A stretch of 64,000 nucleotides of DNA from Flavobacteriales bacterium 33_180_T64 (lineage in GTDB: Bacteria; Bacteroidota; Bacteroidia; Flavobacteriales; Flavobacteriaceae). The first letter of the stretch is position 1. Every line of letters starts with the position of its first letter. The notes beneath the pieces were generated by a model. That model worked only from the letters and a program-made list of their open reading frames with translations. It ran no database searches and had not been told where the DNA came from. The stretch is from assembly GCA_002162685.1 (NCBI GenBank), contig MAAQ01000009.1, forward strand, positions 36,911 through 100,910. The letters run 5' to 3'. Shown here one piece after another: positions 54,460 through 63,929 of the stretch. The position numbers and the translations under genes were made by a program.

Positions 54460-55479
54460 ATGCCAAAAACCATAAAACATATTCTTGTTATTCGCTTATC
54501 AGCAATGGGAGACGTAGCAATGACGGTTCCTGTGTTAAGGGCATTTATAGAACAAAATCCTGATATAAAAATTACTGTTCTCACCCGAGAATTTTTCATT
54601 CCAATATTCAGAGACCTCGCAGGAGTTTCTGTTTTTACTGCAGACCTTAAAAATACACATAAAGGAATACTCGGACTTTATAAATTATCAAAAGCAATAA
54701 AAAAGCTTAATATAGATGCGGTAGCTGATTTGCATAATGTTTTACGAAGTCAAATCTTAAAGCGTTTTTTAAAAGGGTCAAAATGGGCCCAAATAAATAA
54801 AGGTAGAATTGAGAAAAAAGCACTAATTAGCGGAAAGACATTTTCACAATTAAAGTCGACACATCAACGATATGCTGATGTATTCGAAGCGCTTGGGTTT
54901 AAAATAAATTTAAGTAACCCTTCTTTTCCGAGCCCGCATTCATTTAATGAAAGCATTGAATCATTAATTGGAAATTCTGAAGAAAAGCGAATTGGTATTG
55001 CTCCTTTTGCTGCCCATGAAGGTAAAATGTATCCGTTAGTTTTAATGGAACAAGTAATTGAAACGCTTTCAACATCCCATCATGTGATATTATTTGGAGG
55101 AGGTAAAACGGAACAACTTGCATTAGATGTGTTTGAAGAAAAATTCGAGAATGTCACGAATGTTACTGGAAAATTGTCTTTTGAGGAAGAACTAGATGTC
55201 ATAGGCAATTTAAGCCTTATGATATCGATGGATTCTGGAAATGCACATTTAGCGGCAATGCATGGTGTAAACACACTAACGATTTGGGGAGTTACACATC
55301 CATTTGCGGGATTTTATCCGTTTAATCAAGATGTCACAAATGGCTTATTAGCCAATAGAGATTTATACCAAAAGATTCCAACTTCTGTTTATGGGAAGAC
55401 CTATCCTGAAGGCTATCAAAATGCTATCAAAACGATAACTCCGGAGCAGATAATTAATAAAGTAAATAAACTACTTTAA
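54460..55479 (+). CDS. GT9 (heptosyltransferase-family) glycosyltransferase
   Basis: The 339-aa GT-B enzyme has HILVIRLSAMGDVAMTVPVLRAF at the N-terminus and SMDSGNAHLAAMHGVNTLTIWGVTHP near the C-terminus, both typical of ADP-heptose:LPS heptosyltransferases. It probably adds a core sugar to lipid A-linked glycan. Whether the donor is heptose cannot be decided. Only weak secondary structure follows it. Confidence 0.88.
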   Translation: MPKTIKHILVIRLSAMGDVAMTVPVLRAFIEQNPDIKITVLTREFFIPIFRDLAGVSVFTADLKNTHKGILGLYKLSKAIKKLNIDAVADLHNVLRSQILKRFLKGSKWAQINKGRIEKKALISGKTFSQLKSTHQRYADVFEALGFKINLSNPSFPSPHSFNESIESLIGNSEEKRIGIAPFAAHEGKMYPLVLMEQVIETLSTSHHVILFGGGKTEQLALDVFEEKFENVTNVTGKLSFEEELDVIGNLSLMISMDSGNAHLAAMHGVNTLTIWGVTHPFAGFYPFNQDVTNGLLANRDLYQKIPTSVYGKTYPEGYQNAIKTITPEQIINKVNKLL

Positions 55480-55632
55480 TAAAAAAGACTTACCCCTAAG
55501 AGTAAGACCTGATTAAGTGTTTTTAGATACTCTCAATGAATAATATCTTAGTTTTGCTCTCATGTAAATTCAACAAGAATGAGCATTAAACGTTTATATG
55601 ATTACATGTGGTAAAACCAGATAAAAAGTAAT

Positions 55633-56688
55633 TTAGACATCATCGTAATCAACTACAATCGTAGGCGTTGTTGGATGTGCTTGGCAAGTTAAAATTAAAC
55701 CTTCGGCAAGCTCATTATCTGTTAAGATATTATTTTGTCGCATCGTAGCTTCACCTTCTTTCAAACGCGCAATACAACTACTGCATATTCCTCCTTGACA
55801 AGAATAAGGTGCATCAACGTCTTCATCTAAAGCGGCTTCAAGAATTGATTGTTTTTGAGACATTTCAAATTCGGTTTCTTCCTCATCTACAATCACAGTA
55901 ATCTTTGTATTTCCACTTGCAGTAGACTCCTCATTTATCTCAGCAGGTTTCGCGGCTTTAAACAATTCGAAGTGAATTGAGCTTTCGTCTACATTATGTT
56001 CAGCTAACACATTTTTCACGGTATGTATCATGCCTTCCGGTCCGCATAGAAAAAACGCATCAATGGTAATATGTTTGTGTTCATTTTTTACAACTAAATT
56101 GACCGTGCTTTTTTCAATACGTCCAAAAACAGCATCATTTTCTTGAGCTTGACTAAACACAAATTTTATCGATAAACGCTCGCTGTACTGGTGTTGAAGT
56201 TCTAATAGTTCATTTAAGAACATCGTGTCTTTGGTAGACTTATTGCCATACACCAAGATAACTTTACTATATATTTCTTCTTCTAAAGCACATTTTACAA
56301 TACTTAAAACAGGAGTAATACCACTACCAGCGGCAAAAACTGCGATGTTTTTAGTTTTAGAATCATTGGGTTCAAAAATAAAACGTCCTTTTGGAGGCGC
56401 AACTTCCAAACCATCACCAACTTGTAAACTATTATTTGCGTAAGATGAAAATGTGCCATCCTTTACTTCCTTAATTGCAATTTTAAGATCTCCACTTTTT
56501 GGGGATGCACATAACGAATAATCCCGTCTTATTTCATGTCCATCAATATGAGTTCTTAAGGTGATATATTGTCCAGCCATAAATTTAAAAGCATCTTTTA
56601 AATCTTGTGGAACTTCAAAACTAACGGTTACTGCTTTCTCCGTTTCTCTATGAATATCTTTTATTGCGAGTTTGTGAAATTGTGACAT
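55633..56688 (-). CDS. PaaE-like flavin/2Fe-2S oxidoreductase (ferredoxin-NADP reductase type)
   Basis: The 351-aa protein has an FAD-binding domain (RRDYSLCASP), an NAD(P)-binding segment (GSGITPVLSIVK) and a C-terminal plant-type ferredoxin domain with C-x4-C-x2-C-x29-C (Cys297, 302, 305, 335). It passes electrons from NAD(P)H to an oxygenase or hydroxylase. No paa oxygenase genes are present, so its partner is unknown. The AlkB-like enzyme in the window needs such electrons but lies 51 kb away. A TATTTTTG octamer (56704-56711) lies 15 bases upstream of its ATG. Confidence 0.88.
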   Translation of the reverse strand: MSQFHKLAIKDIHRETEKAVTVSFEVPQDLKDAFKFMAGQYITLRTHIDGHEIRRDYSLCASPKSGDLKIAIKEVKDGTFSSYANNSLQVGDGLEVAPPKGRFIFEPNDSKTKNIAVFAAGSGITPVLSIVKCALEEEIYSKVILVYGNKSTKDTMFLNELLELQHQYSERLSIKFVFSQAQENDAVFGRIEKSTVNLVVKNEHKHITIDAFFLCGPEGMIHTVKNVLAEHNVDESSIHFELFKAAKPAEINEESTASGNTKITVIVDEEETEFEMSQKQSILEAALDEDVDAPYSCQGGICSSCIARLKEGEATMRQNNILTDNELAEGLILTCQAHPTTPTIVVDYDDV

Positions 56689-56792
56689 CTAAATAATTTT
56701 TAACAAAAATAAGAAACATAGATAGGATTTAGGTTTTGTTTGTAACAAAAAGTGTATTAATATTACTAACCTTTGTAACACAACCAAAAATT

Positions 56793-58268
56793 ATGATTAG
56801 ACGTTTTTTAAGCTTAGAATGGAAACAGTTTACTAGAGCCTCTTATTTTCAAAAAGGACTCGCTATTAAAATTTTACTTTTTCTGGCAGTTTTATACTTT
56901 GGAGGTATAGCAATTTTTATTGGAGGCGTTATGTTTTTTGGTCTTAAAAAAATATTTCCGGATATTGACCCTATAGTCATGGTAAACAATTATTTAATCT
57001 ATTGGATACTATTTGAGCTAATGATTCGGTATTTTATGCAGCAACTTCCTGTAATGAATATCAAACCATTGATGATAATCCCTATAAAACGAAATTCTAT
57101 TATTCACTATTTATTAGGAAAAACAATCCTTTCGTTTTTTAATTTTATTTCACTTTTTTTGCTCCTTCCTTTTACCATTGTATTATTATTTCAAGGATAC
57201 CCTGCAATTAATGTCATTTTGTGGTTTTTCGCTATCATGTGCATTAACATGTCCATAAACTTTCTAAATTTTTTAATCAATAAAAGTAATACCGTATTTT
57301 ATGGCATTGCATCTGTAGTGACAGTAATTGTTGCATTGAGATATTTTAACATTTTTGATGTTACTGAACCGTTTGGAATACTATTTAATGGGTTATACAA
57401 TCAACCTTATTTGGCACTTATTCCTTTGTTACTAATGATAGGATTATATAAAGTCAATTTTGATTTTATCAGAAAAGGGTTTTACTTAGATGGTACAATT
57501 TCTAAAAAAATAAAAGAGGCGCGTGCTACTGATTTATCTTGGATGGATCGCTTTGGAAGTGTTGCTCCTTTCTTGAAAAATGATATAAAAATGATTACAC
57601 GTAATGCGAGACCAAAACAGGTGGTAATGATGTCATTCTTTTTCTTGTTTTATGGATTGTTCTTTTTTACTCAAAGTATGTATATAGAAAGAATGCCTTA
57701 TCTTTTAGCCTTTGCTGCTATATTTATTACTGGTGGATTTTTATTGAGTTTTGGACAGCTCGTGCCCTCATGGGATAGTGAATATTACAAAATGTTAATG
57801 AGTCAAAACATACCTTACCGTCAGTATTTAGAATCAAAATGGTATTTAATGGTGTTTGCGGTCATAATTGCATTTATTCTAAGCACGCCATACATCTACT
57901 TTGGATGGGATATTTATCTAATAATAGCCGCTGGAGCAATGTTTAATATTGGACTGAATACATTTATCACCTTATTTGGAGGTGCCTTAAATAGAGTGCC
58001 AATAGAACTAAATTCAAAAGCAAAAGCCTTTAGCAATACGAATGGGTTTAATCCTACTCAATTACTTATTGCATTACCCAAAATGGTTTTACCAATAATA
58101 ATATTTTTTATCCCTTACCAATTTATTAGCTTTAATGCAGGTCTTATTGCATTGGCATTATCTGGAGCTTTAGGAATTGTATTTAAAAACTTTTTCCTAA
58201 ATAAAATAGAGCACATTTATCAAAAAGGAAAATATAAAACAATAGCTGCTTTTGCAGAGAAAAAATAA
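56793..58268 (+). CDS. DUF5687-like ABC transporter permease
   Basis: The 491-aa product has about twelve hydrophobic helices and begins MIRRFLSLEWKQFTRASYFQKGL, matching the DUF5687 family from memory. The ATG at 56793 is chosen over the frame opening at 56736, because the upstream part is not conserved in character and lies in the promoter region (a TAACCTTTG near-match at 56767-56775). The ATPase gene 23 bp downstream should form the transporter with it. The cargo is unknown. Confidence 0.82.
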   Translation: MIRRFLSLEWKQFTRASYFQKGLAIKILLFLAVLYFGGIAIFIGGVMFFGLKKIFPDIDPIVMVNNYLIYWILFELMIRYFMQQLPVMNIKPLMIIPIKRNSIIHYLLGKTILSFFNFISLFLLLPFTIVLLFQGYPAINVILWFFAIMCINMSINFLNFLINKSNTVFYGIASVVTVIVALRYFNIFDVTEPFGILFNGLYNQPYLALIPLLLMIGLYKVNFDFIRKGFYLDGTISKKIKEARATDLSWMDRFGSVAPFLKNDIKMITRNARPKQVVMMSFFFLFYGLFFFTQSMYIERMPYLLAFAAIFITGGFLLSFGQLVPSWDSEYYKMLMSQNIPYRQYLESKWYLMVFAVIIAFILSTPYIYFGWDIYLIIAAGAMFNIGLNTFITLFGGALNRVPIELNSKAKAFSNTNGFNPTQLLIALPKMVLPIIIFFIPYQFISFNAGLIALALSGALGIVFKNFFLNKIEHIYQKGKYKTIAAFAEKK

Positions 58269-58291
58269 TTCAATTTTAATACAAATCAACC

Positions 58292-58999
58292 ATGATAATT
58301 ACATCAAATCTTTCAAAAAAATATAATGACGATATCGTATTAAATATTGAGCATTTAGATATTCCAAAAGGCCAAAGTTTTGGTCTAGTTGGTAATAATG
58401 GAGCCGGAAAAACGACGTATTTCAGTTTATTATTAGATTTAATTCAACCCACAACAGGCCATATAAAAAACAACAATATTTTAGTGCATGAAAGCGAAGA
58501 TTGGAAGCCATTCACCTCATCTTTTATCGATGAAAGCTTCTTAATTGGATATTTAACAGCTGAAGAATATTTCTATTTTATTGGTGAACTTCGAGGGCAA
58601 AGCAAATCTGATGTTGATGCTCTAGTAGCACAATTTGAAGATTTCTTTCATGATGAAATATTAGGAAAGAAAAAATACCTTAGAGATCTGAGTAAAGGTA
58701 ATCAGAAAAAAGCAGGAATAGTTGCCGCTCTTATTGGAAATCCAGAAGTGATTATTCTCGATGAACCCTTTGCAAATCTAGATCCCACTACTCAAATTCG
58801 CTTAAAACAAATCATCAAAGATTTGGCCGAAAAACATGGGGTTACGGTACTTATTTCAAGTCACGATTTGTCGCATGTTACTGATGTTTGTGAACGCATT
58901 GTAGTACTTGAAAAAGGCGAGGTAGTTAAAGACCTAGCTACCAGTACAGCTACGTTAAAAGAACTTGAAGTGCATTTCGCTGGTACTGAGGCCGTCTAA
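58292..58999 (+). CDS. ABC transporter ATP-binding protein
   Basis: The 235-aa ATPase has Walker A GNNGAGKTT (34-42), the signature LSKGNQKKAG and Walker B VIILDEPFANLDP, followed by the H-loop SSHDLSHV. It belongs to the group that pairs with large permeases lacking their own ATPase, here the DUF5687-like protein. Substrate unknown. Confidence 0.94.
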   Translation: MIITSNLSKKYNDDIVLNIEHLDIPKGQSFGLVGNNGAGKTTYFSLLLDLIQPTTGHIKNNNILVHESEDWKPFTSSFIDESFLIGYLTAEEYFYFIGELRGQSKSDVDALVAQFEDFFHDEILGKKKYLRDLSKGNQKKAGIVAALIGNPEVIILDEPFANLDPTTQIRLKQIIKDLAEKHGVTVLISSHDLSHVTDVCERIVVLEKGEVVKDLATSTATLKELEVHFAGTEAV

Positions 59000-59084
59000 A
59001 AGTCGCTTATTTATTCTCGTTAATTCAAAAAGATGCTTATTTTTACAGCACTGTATAATATATGCTGTAGTTTTTAGTTATACT

Positions 59085-61655
59085 ATGAACCAAATACAAC
59101 CAACGTTGAAGACCTCTTTTAGAATCCTAATTCTTTTATTTTGCGGAGCACTTTTTATAACCAGCTGTTCACGTAAAAAAGATACATTTATTAATCGAAA
59201 TTTTCATGCATTAGGAACGAAGTACAACATTCTCTATAATGGAGAAATAGCTTTAGAACAAGGTAGAGCAACTGTTGACAACGCTTTTACAGATAATTAC
59301 TGGGATTTACTTCAGGTTGAACGCATGGAAATAAAGGATGACGTTTTATTGCCAGGACAATCTGAAAATCAAGATTTTGAACGTGCGGAGGAAAAGGCTA
59401 TTAAGGCCGTTCAAAAACACGGAATGAATATTCAAGGGAAAGAGCATAATCCTCAAATTGATGAAGCGTATTTGCTTTTGGGAAAAGCTAGATATTTTGA
59501 TCAACGCTTTATTCCTGCGCTTGAAGCATTTAACTATATTCTCTATAAGTATCCTGCAAGTGATAAAATTAATACAGCTAAAGTTTGGAGAGAAAAGGCC
59601 AATATAAGACTAGAGAATAATGAATTAGCTATTAAAAATTTAAAGCGTCTTTTAGATCAAGAAGAATTGGAAGATCAAGATCTGGCAGATGCTACGTCAA
59701 TGCTTGCTCAGGCTTATATAAATATTAAAGCAAAGGATAGCGCACTTACACAGTTAGAGATTGCTGCAAGCACAACTAAAAAGAATAATGAAATAGCGCG
59801 TTATAATTATATTAGAGGTCAACTCTATAATGAATTTGGTGATAAAGACAGTGCCAATATAGCATTTGACAAGGTTATAGATTTGCACAGAAAGGTTCCA
59901 AGAGCCTATTATATTAATGCTCATTTAGCAAAGGCTAATAATTTCGATTTTGAAAACGGAAATAAATTGGAGTTTTTAGAGTACTTAACAGATTTAGAGG
60001 AAAACAGAGAGAATCGTCCATTTTTAGATAAAATTTATTATCAAATTGCAGAATTCCATCGCACAAATGAGTCAGATACCATAGCTGAAAACTATTATAA
60101 TAAATCTCTTAGAACGAATAGTCCAGATAAACAACTCAAAGCGTATAACTATACAATATTGGGAAATATGAGTTTTGATGACGCTAACTATAGAACGGCT
60201 GGTGCTTATTATGACAGCACAATGACAAACCTCACACTTAATTCTAAGCCGTATCGTATAATAAAAAGAAAGAGAGATAATCTCGATGATGTTATTTATT
60301 ACGAAACCATTGCACAGTCAAATGATAGCATATTAAACTTAGTGAGTTTATCTGATACAGAAAGACTTGATGTTTTCACCAAGTATATTGAGGCTATTAA
60401 AGCCAAAGAAGAAGCAAAAAAGTTGAAGGATGAAAAAGCGGAACAACAATCCGCTGGCATCGTATCTAATAAAAATCCTTCAAGTAAAGGTATTAGTTCT
60501 AGAGCCAATCCAAATGCAAAAAACAATAAAGGAAGCTTTTATTTCTATAATCCTACGACGGTAGCTTATGGAAAGAACGAATTTGTCAAAATATGGGGAA
60601 ATAGAGCTTTGCAAGATAATTGGAGACTTTCAGATACTAGAGCAGGTATAGCCAATTCGGATACTGTTGATATAGCTGTTGATGCCACAGATGAAGAGCG
60701 ATATGATGCTGAGTTTTATATCGCTAAAATTCCTTCAGACCAAAAAGTTATTGACAGTATAGCGAAAGAGAGAAACTTTGCCTATTATCAATTAGGGTCA
60801 ATTTATAAGGAAAAGTTTAAAGAATATGAGCTGGCAAAAGACAAACTTCAAAAATTATTAAATAATAGTCCTGAAGAACGTTTGATCTTACCTTCTAAAT
60901 ATAATTTGTATAAAATTTATATAGAATTACAATTGGAAGACGAAGCAGAGATTGTTAAAACTGATATTATTACTAATTATTCTGAATCACGCTATGCGGA
61001 AATCTTAAGAAATCCTAAATCGGAGTTTGCTAAAGATGAAAATAGTCCAGAAAGCATTTATGAACAGTTATATAGTCAGTTTACAAATCAAGAGTATACG
61101 ACCGTAATACAGGCTTGTGAAGTTAATATCACGCAATTTGAAGGTGATATCATGGTTCCTAAATTTGAAATTTTAAAAGCTTCAGCTAGAGGAAGACTCC
61201 ATGGTTTTGAGGCCTATAAAGAAGGTATAAACTATATTGCATTAAATTATCCGAACACCGATGAAGGAAAAAAGGCGCAAGAAATATTACAGTCTGTTGT
61301 TCCTCTTTTATCGAAAAAAGAGTTTGTATCAAATGATTTAGCTAAGAACTTCAATGTCATCTATCAATTCGATACCAATGCAGACGATGAAATTAATGAA
61401 TTTGTTAAAAAGTTGAATGATGCTTTAGCGAAGGTTAATTATTTCGACCTTACGTCCTCTATAGATGTTTATAATAGTACCACAAAATTCGTGGTGGTTC
61501 ATGGTTTAAAAAGTATTGATGGAGCTTCTGGATTTGCAGAAATATTGGAAGATAATAAGCATAAAATTATCCGACCGTTCTTTGCAATTTCATCCCCGAA
61601 TTATCAGATCATTCAATTGCATAAAAATTTGACAGAATATATAGAATCTCAATAA
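59085..61655 (+). CDS. porW: Type IX secretion/gliding lipoprotein PorW (SprE)
   Basis: The 856-aa product begins with a lipoprotein signal peptide (LILLFCGALFITSC, lipidated Cys28) and carries many TPR-like helical repeats over about residues 100-800. PorW/SprE is a periplasmic-side lipoprotein needed for type IX protein secretion and, in gliding flavobacteria, for motility. The ATG at 59085 is chosen because the signal peptide starts there; the frame is open 40 codons upstream, but that segment overlaps the ABC ATPase gene and does not look secreted. The bactofilin gene follows 12 bp later. Confidence 0.88.
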   Translation: MNQIQPTLKTSFRILILLFCGALFITSCSRKKDTFINRNFHALGTKYNILYNGEIALEQGRATVDNAFTDNYWDLLQVERMEIKDDVLLPGQSENQDFERAEEKAIKAVQKHGMNIQGKEHNPQIDEAYLLLGKARYFDQRFIPALEAFNYILYKYPASDKINTAKVWREKANIRLENNELAIKNLKRLLDQEELEDQDLADATSMLAQAYINIKAKDSALTQLEIAASTTKKNNEIARYNYIRGQLYNEFGDKDSANIAFDKVIDLHRKVPRAYYINAHLAKANNFDFENGNKLEFLEYLTDLEENRENRPFLDKIYYQIAEFHRTNESDTIAENYYNKSLRTNSPDKQLKAYNYTILGNMSFDDANYRTAGAYYDSTMTNLTLNSKPYRIIKRKRDNLDDVIYYETIAQSNDSILNLVSLSDTERLDVFTKYIEAIKAKEEAKKLKDEKAEQQSAGIVSNKNPSSKGISSRANPNAKNNKGSFYFYNPTTVAYGKNEFVKIWGNRALQDNWRLSDTRAGIANSDTVDIAVDATDEERYDAEFYIAKIPSDQKVIDSIAKERNFAYYQLGSIYKEKFKEYELAKDKLQKLLNNSPEERLILPSKYNLYKIYIELQLEDEAEIVKTDIITNYSESRYAEILRNPKSEFAKDENSPESIYEQLYSQFTNQEYTTVIQACEVNITQFEGDIMVPKFEILKASARGRLHGFEAYKEGINYIALNYPNTDEGKKAQEILQSVVPLLSKKEFVSNDLAKNFNVIYQFDTNADDEINEFVKKLNDALAKVNYFDLTSSIDVYNSTTKFVVVHGLKSIDGASGFAEILEDNKHKIIRPFFAISSPNYQIIQLHKNLTEYIESQ

Positions 61656-61667
61656 AAGTTTAGACCA

Positions 61668-62099
61668 ATGTTTTCAGAACAAAAAAAAGGAAAGATGGCA
61701 ACAGAAACATACGCACAACAGAATAGTATAGCTCAGGGGACAACTATTACTGGCGACATCATTAGTGATGGTGATTTTAGAATTGAAGGGACCGTTCAAG
61801 GTAATATAAAAACACCAGGAAAAGTAGTCGTTGGAAAGACGGGCGTAATTAATGGCACTTTAAAAAGCGCTAACGCTGATATCGAAGGGAAATTTTCTGG
61901 AAAATTATTATTATCAGACACACTAACATTAAAATCATCAGCACACGTAGAAGGTGAGGTTGAGGTTGGCAAGCTTGCTGTAGAACCTGGAGCCACTTTT
62001 AATGCAACATGTGCAATGAAAGGTGCTTTAAAAGAATTAAATAAAGGTGCGGGACAACAAACTACAATCCAAAGATCAGACAAAGAGCAAACCGCTTAA
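61668..62099 (+). CDS. Bactofilin (polymer-forming cytoskeletal protein)
   Basis: The 143-aa protein has the right-handed beta-helix pattern of bactofilins, with repeats such as GTTITGDIISDGDFRIEGTVQGNI and GKVVVGKTGVINGTLKS. Bactofilins form filaments that scaffold wall or motility machinery. A second ATG at 61695 would remove nine residues; both are possible. The next gene starts 53 bp before its stop, so the two are coupled. Confidence 0.92.
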   Translation: MFSEQKKGKMATETYAQQNSIAQGTTITGDIISDGDFRIEGTVQGNIKTPGKVVVGKTGVINGTLKSANADIEGKFSGKLLLSDTLTLKSSAHVEGEVEVGKLAVEPGATFNATCAMKGALKELNKGAGQQTTIQRSDKEQTA

Positions 62100-62295
62100 T
62101 AGCTATTCACGATTTTCAGGATTAGTTATACAAATGCTTGCTATTATTGGATTGGGAACTTTTATTGGTGTTAAACTCGATGAAAGATTCCCCAATGAAC
62201 ACGATTTATACACCCTAATAATTTCATTATCATCTGTAATATTGTCGATAGTCTTTGTAATTAGACGTATTATTGCAGCTTCAAAAGATAATTAG
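62047..62295 (+). CDS. AtpZ/AtpI-family membrane protein
   Basis: The 82-aa protein has two membrane helices (about 26-43 and 55-72) with the conserved GxKLDE element (GVKLDERFPN) between them. AtpZ/AtpI proteins assist assembly of the ATP synthase c-ring. The start appears to be GTG at 62047, inside the bactofilin gene; the first ATG lies within the first helix. Its place just before atpB supports the call. Confidence 0.8.
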   Translation: MRDNKLQSKDQTKSKPLNSYSRFSGLVIQMLAIIGLGTFIGVKLDERFPNEHDLYTLIISLSSVILSIVFVIRRIIAASKDN

Positions 62296-62296
62296 T

Positions 62297-62692
62297 ATGA
62301 ATACAGAGTTCAAATCAAGACAACTTTCTTTTTTAGTTCAGGCCTTAATTTTCACGGCAATAGTGTTTGGTATTCATGTTTATTTGGTGTCCTATTTGGT
62401 TCAGGAAATGGTGCTTATCATTCCAATTTGGCAAATTTATGTATTTCACTTTGTGGTAACCCTATTACTAATCTCAGTCATAAATTATAAATTTTCAAAG
62501 GGAAGTAAAGCTATCTTTAACATCTTTATGATTGCTACATTTTTAAAAATGATATTGGCCATTTTGTTTTTGCTCCCAGTATTATTGTCAGAATTGGAAA
62601 ATAAACAACCAGACGTGTTTAACTTCTTCATTCCTTATTTTTTATTTTTATTTTTCGAAGTTTACTCCCTTACAAAGTTTCTTCAAAAATAG
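62297..62692 (+). CDS. Small membrane protein of the ATP synthase operon (DUF6168-like)
   Basis: The 131-aa protein has four hydrophobic helices and matches, from memory, a Bacteroidota family located between atpZ and atpB. It sits at the position where other bacteria have atpI. A link to ATP synthase assembly is likely by context only. Start at the ATG 62297, one base after the atpZ-like stop; an upstream TTG is not preferred. Confidence 0.75.
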   Translation: MNTEFKSRQLSFLVQALIFTAIVFGIHVYLVSYLVQEMVLIIPIWQIYVFHFVVTLLLISVINYKFSKGSKAIFNIFMIATFLKMILAILFLLPVLLSELENKQPDVFNFFIPYFLFLFFEVYSLTKFLQK

Positions 62693-62752
62693 TACGATGA
62701 AAAGGAAGTAGGCGCTTTAAAAATGAGACCTCAAATAATAGTTGAATATAGT

Positions 62753-62783
62753 TTGTCCATTCTATATAATGTCTGTACATTTG
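62753..62783 (+). promoter_or_regulatory. Promoter of the atpB operon
   Basis: TTG at 62753-62755, a 20-base spacer and TACATTTG at 62776-62783 give a near-ideal Bacteroidota promoter (TTG-N20-TAnnTTTG). It ends 38 bases before the atpB ATG. It is the only promoter in the window where both elements are clear. Confidence 0.65.
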
Positions 62784-62821
62784 CACCGAATTTAAAGTAG
62801 GGTATTTTTAAGCAATACAGA

Positions 62822-63907
62822 ATGACATTAAGCACCTTTAAAAACGTATTATTTTCTGCACTATTTTTAGCAATTTCATTTGCTGGATCTGCCTCAGAAA
62901 ACACCGAGAACGGTAAGGAAAAAGAGTTCAATCCTAAAGAGATGATTTTGCATCACGTTAAAGATGCACATGAATTTCATGTCTTAGATTGGAATGAAAA
63001 ACCAATTTCTCTATCTTTACCTATTATTCTTTGGACAGACAATGGATTAACGACCTTTATGTCTAGCGCCTTTCATCATGATGATGAAGGACATACCATT
63101 GTTGAAAAGAACGGTGGGAAATTCGTAAAACTTCACGAAAAGATATACCAACTAGATGCTGATGCAACTGCTGTTGTGTTTGATGAAGCGCATCACCCGA
63201 CTAACGCATCGAAACCTTTAGACTTTTCTATTACTAGAAATGTATTTATGATGTGGGTGTCAGTTGCTTTATTGTTGTTTATATTTTTAACAACAGCGAG
63301 AAGCTATAAGAAATCTGAAGATGGCGTTCCAACAGGAATAGCAGGATTTATGGAACCGCTAATTGTTTTTGTTCGAGATGAAATAGGTCGACCAATGATA
63401 GGAGAGCATAAGTACAAAAAGTATATGCCGTACTTACTAACAATCTTTTTCTTTATTTGGATTAACAATATTTTCGGATTAATACCCATCTTAAATGGGG
63501 CTAATTTAAGTGGAAATATTGCCTTTACAGCGACCCTAGCAGTTTTCACATTTATTATCACAACAGTTAGTGGTAATAAAAATTACTGGAAACATATTTT
63601 TTGGATGCCGGGAGTACCTGTACCAATGAAAATATTTTTAATGCCAATTGAGATTATCGGAATGTTTGTAAAACCAATTTCGTTAATGATTCGTTTGTTT
63701 GCAAATATTACCGCAGGACACGTAATCATATTAGCATTAATGTCATTAATATTTGTATTTAAATCTGTTGCAATTGCACCAGTATCTGTGGCATTCTCAT
63801 TATTTATTACAATCATTGAGATTATTGTTACAGCAATTCAAGCATATATATTTACAATTTTGTCAGCCCTTTATTTTGGCATGGCAACTGAAGAAGAACA
63901 TCATTAA
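62822..63907 (+). CDS. atpB: F0F1 ATP synthase subunit a
   Basis: The 361-aa membrane protein contains the essential arginine in SLMIRLFANITAGH (Arg291), which faces the c-ring, and five to six helices from about residue 140 on. It is about 90-100 residues longer than the E. coli subunit because of an N-terminal signal-peptide-like segment (1-24) and a periplasmic, His-rich region (HHVKDAHEFHV, FHHDDEGH). I recall this extension as typical for Bacteroidota. Promoter as described; atpE follows 22 bp later. Confidence 0.95.
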   Translation: MTLSTFKNVLFSALFLAISFAGSASENTENGKEKEFNPKEMILHHVKDAHEFHVLDWNEKPISLSLPIILWTDNGLTTFMSSAFHHDDEGHTIVEKNGGKFVKLHEKIYQLDADATAVVFDEAHHPTNASKPLDFSITRNVFMMWVSVALLLFIFLTTARSYKKSEDGVPTGIAGFMEPLIVFVRDEIGRPMIGEHKYKKYMPYLLTIFFFIWINNIFGLIPILNGANLSGNIAFTATLAVFTFIITTVSGNKNYWKHIFWMPGVPVPMKIFLMPIEIIGMFVKPISLMIRLFANITAGHVIILALMSLIFVFKSVAIAPVSVAFSLFITIIEIIVTAIQAYIFTILSALYFGMATEEEHH

Positions 63908-63929
63908 TTAATTTAAATTTTATAACTAT

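Noticed and set aside
55495..55512. CTTAC/GTAAG inverted repeat after the GT9 gene as a terminator
   Set aside because: The stem is only 5 bp and no T-tract follows.
58965..59084. Upstream extension of the PorW frame as true N-terminus
   Set aside because: The extension overlaps the ABC ATPase gene and would place the lipoprotein signal peptide internally.
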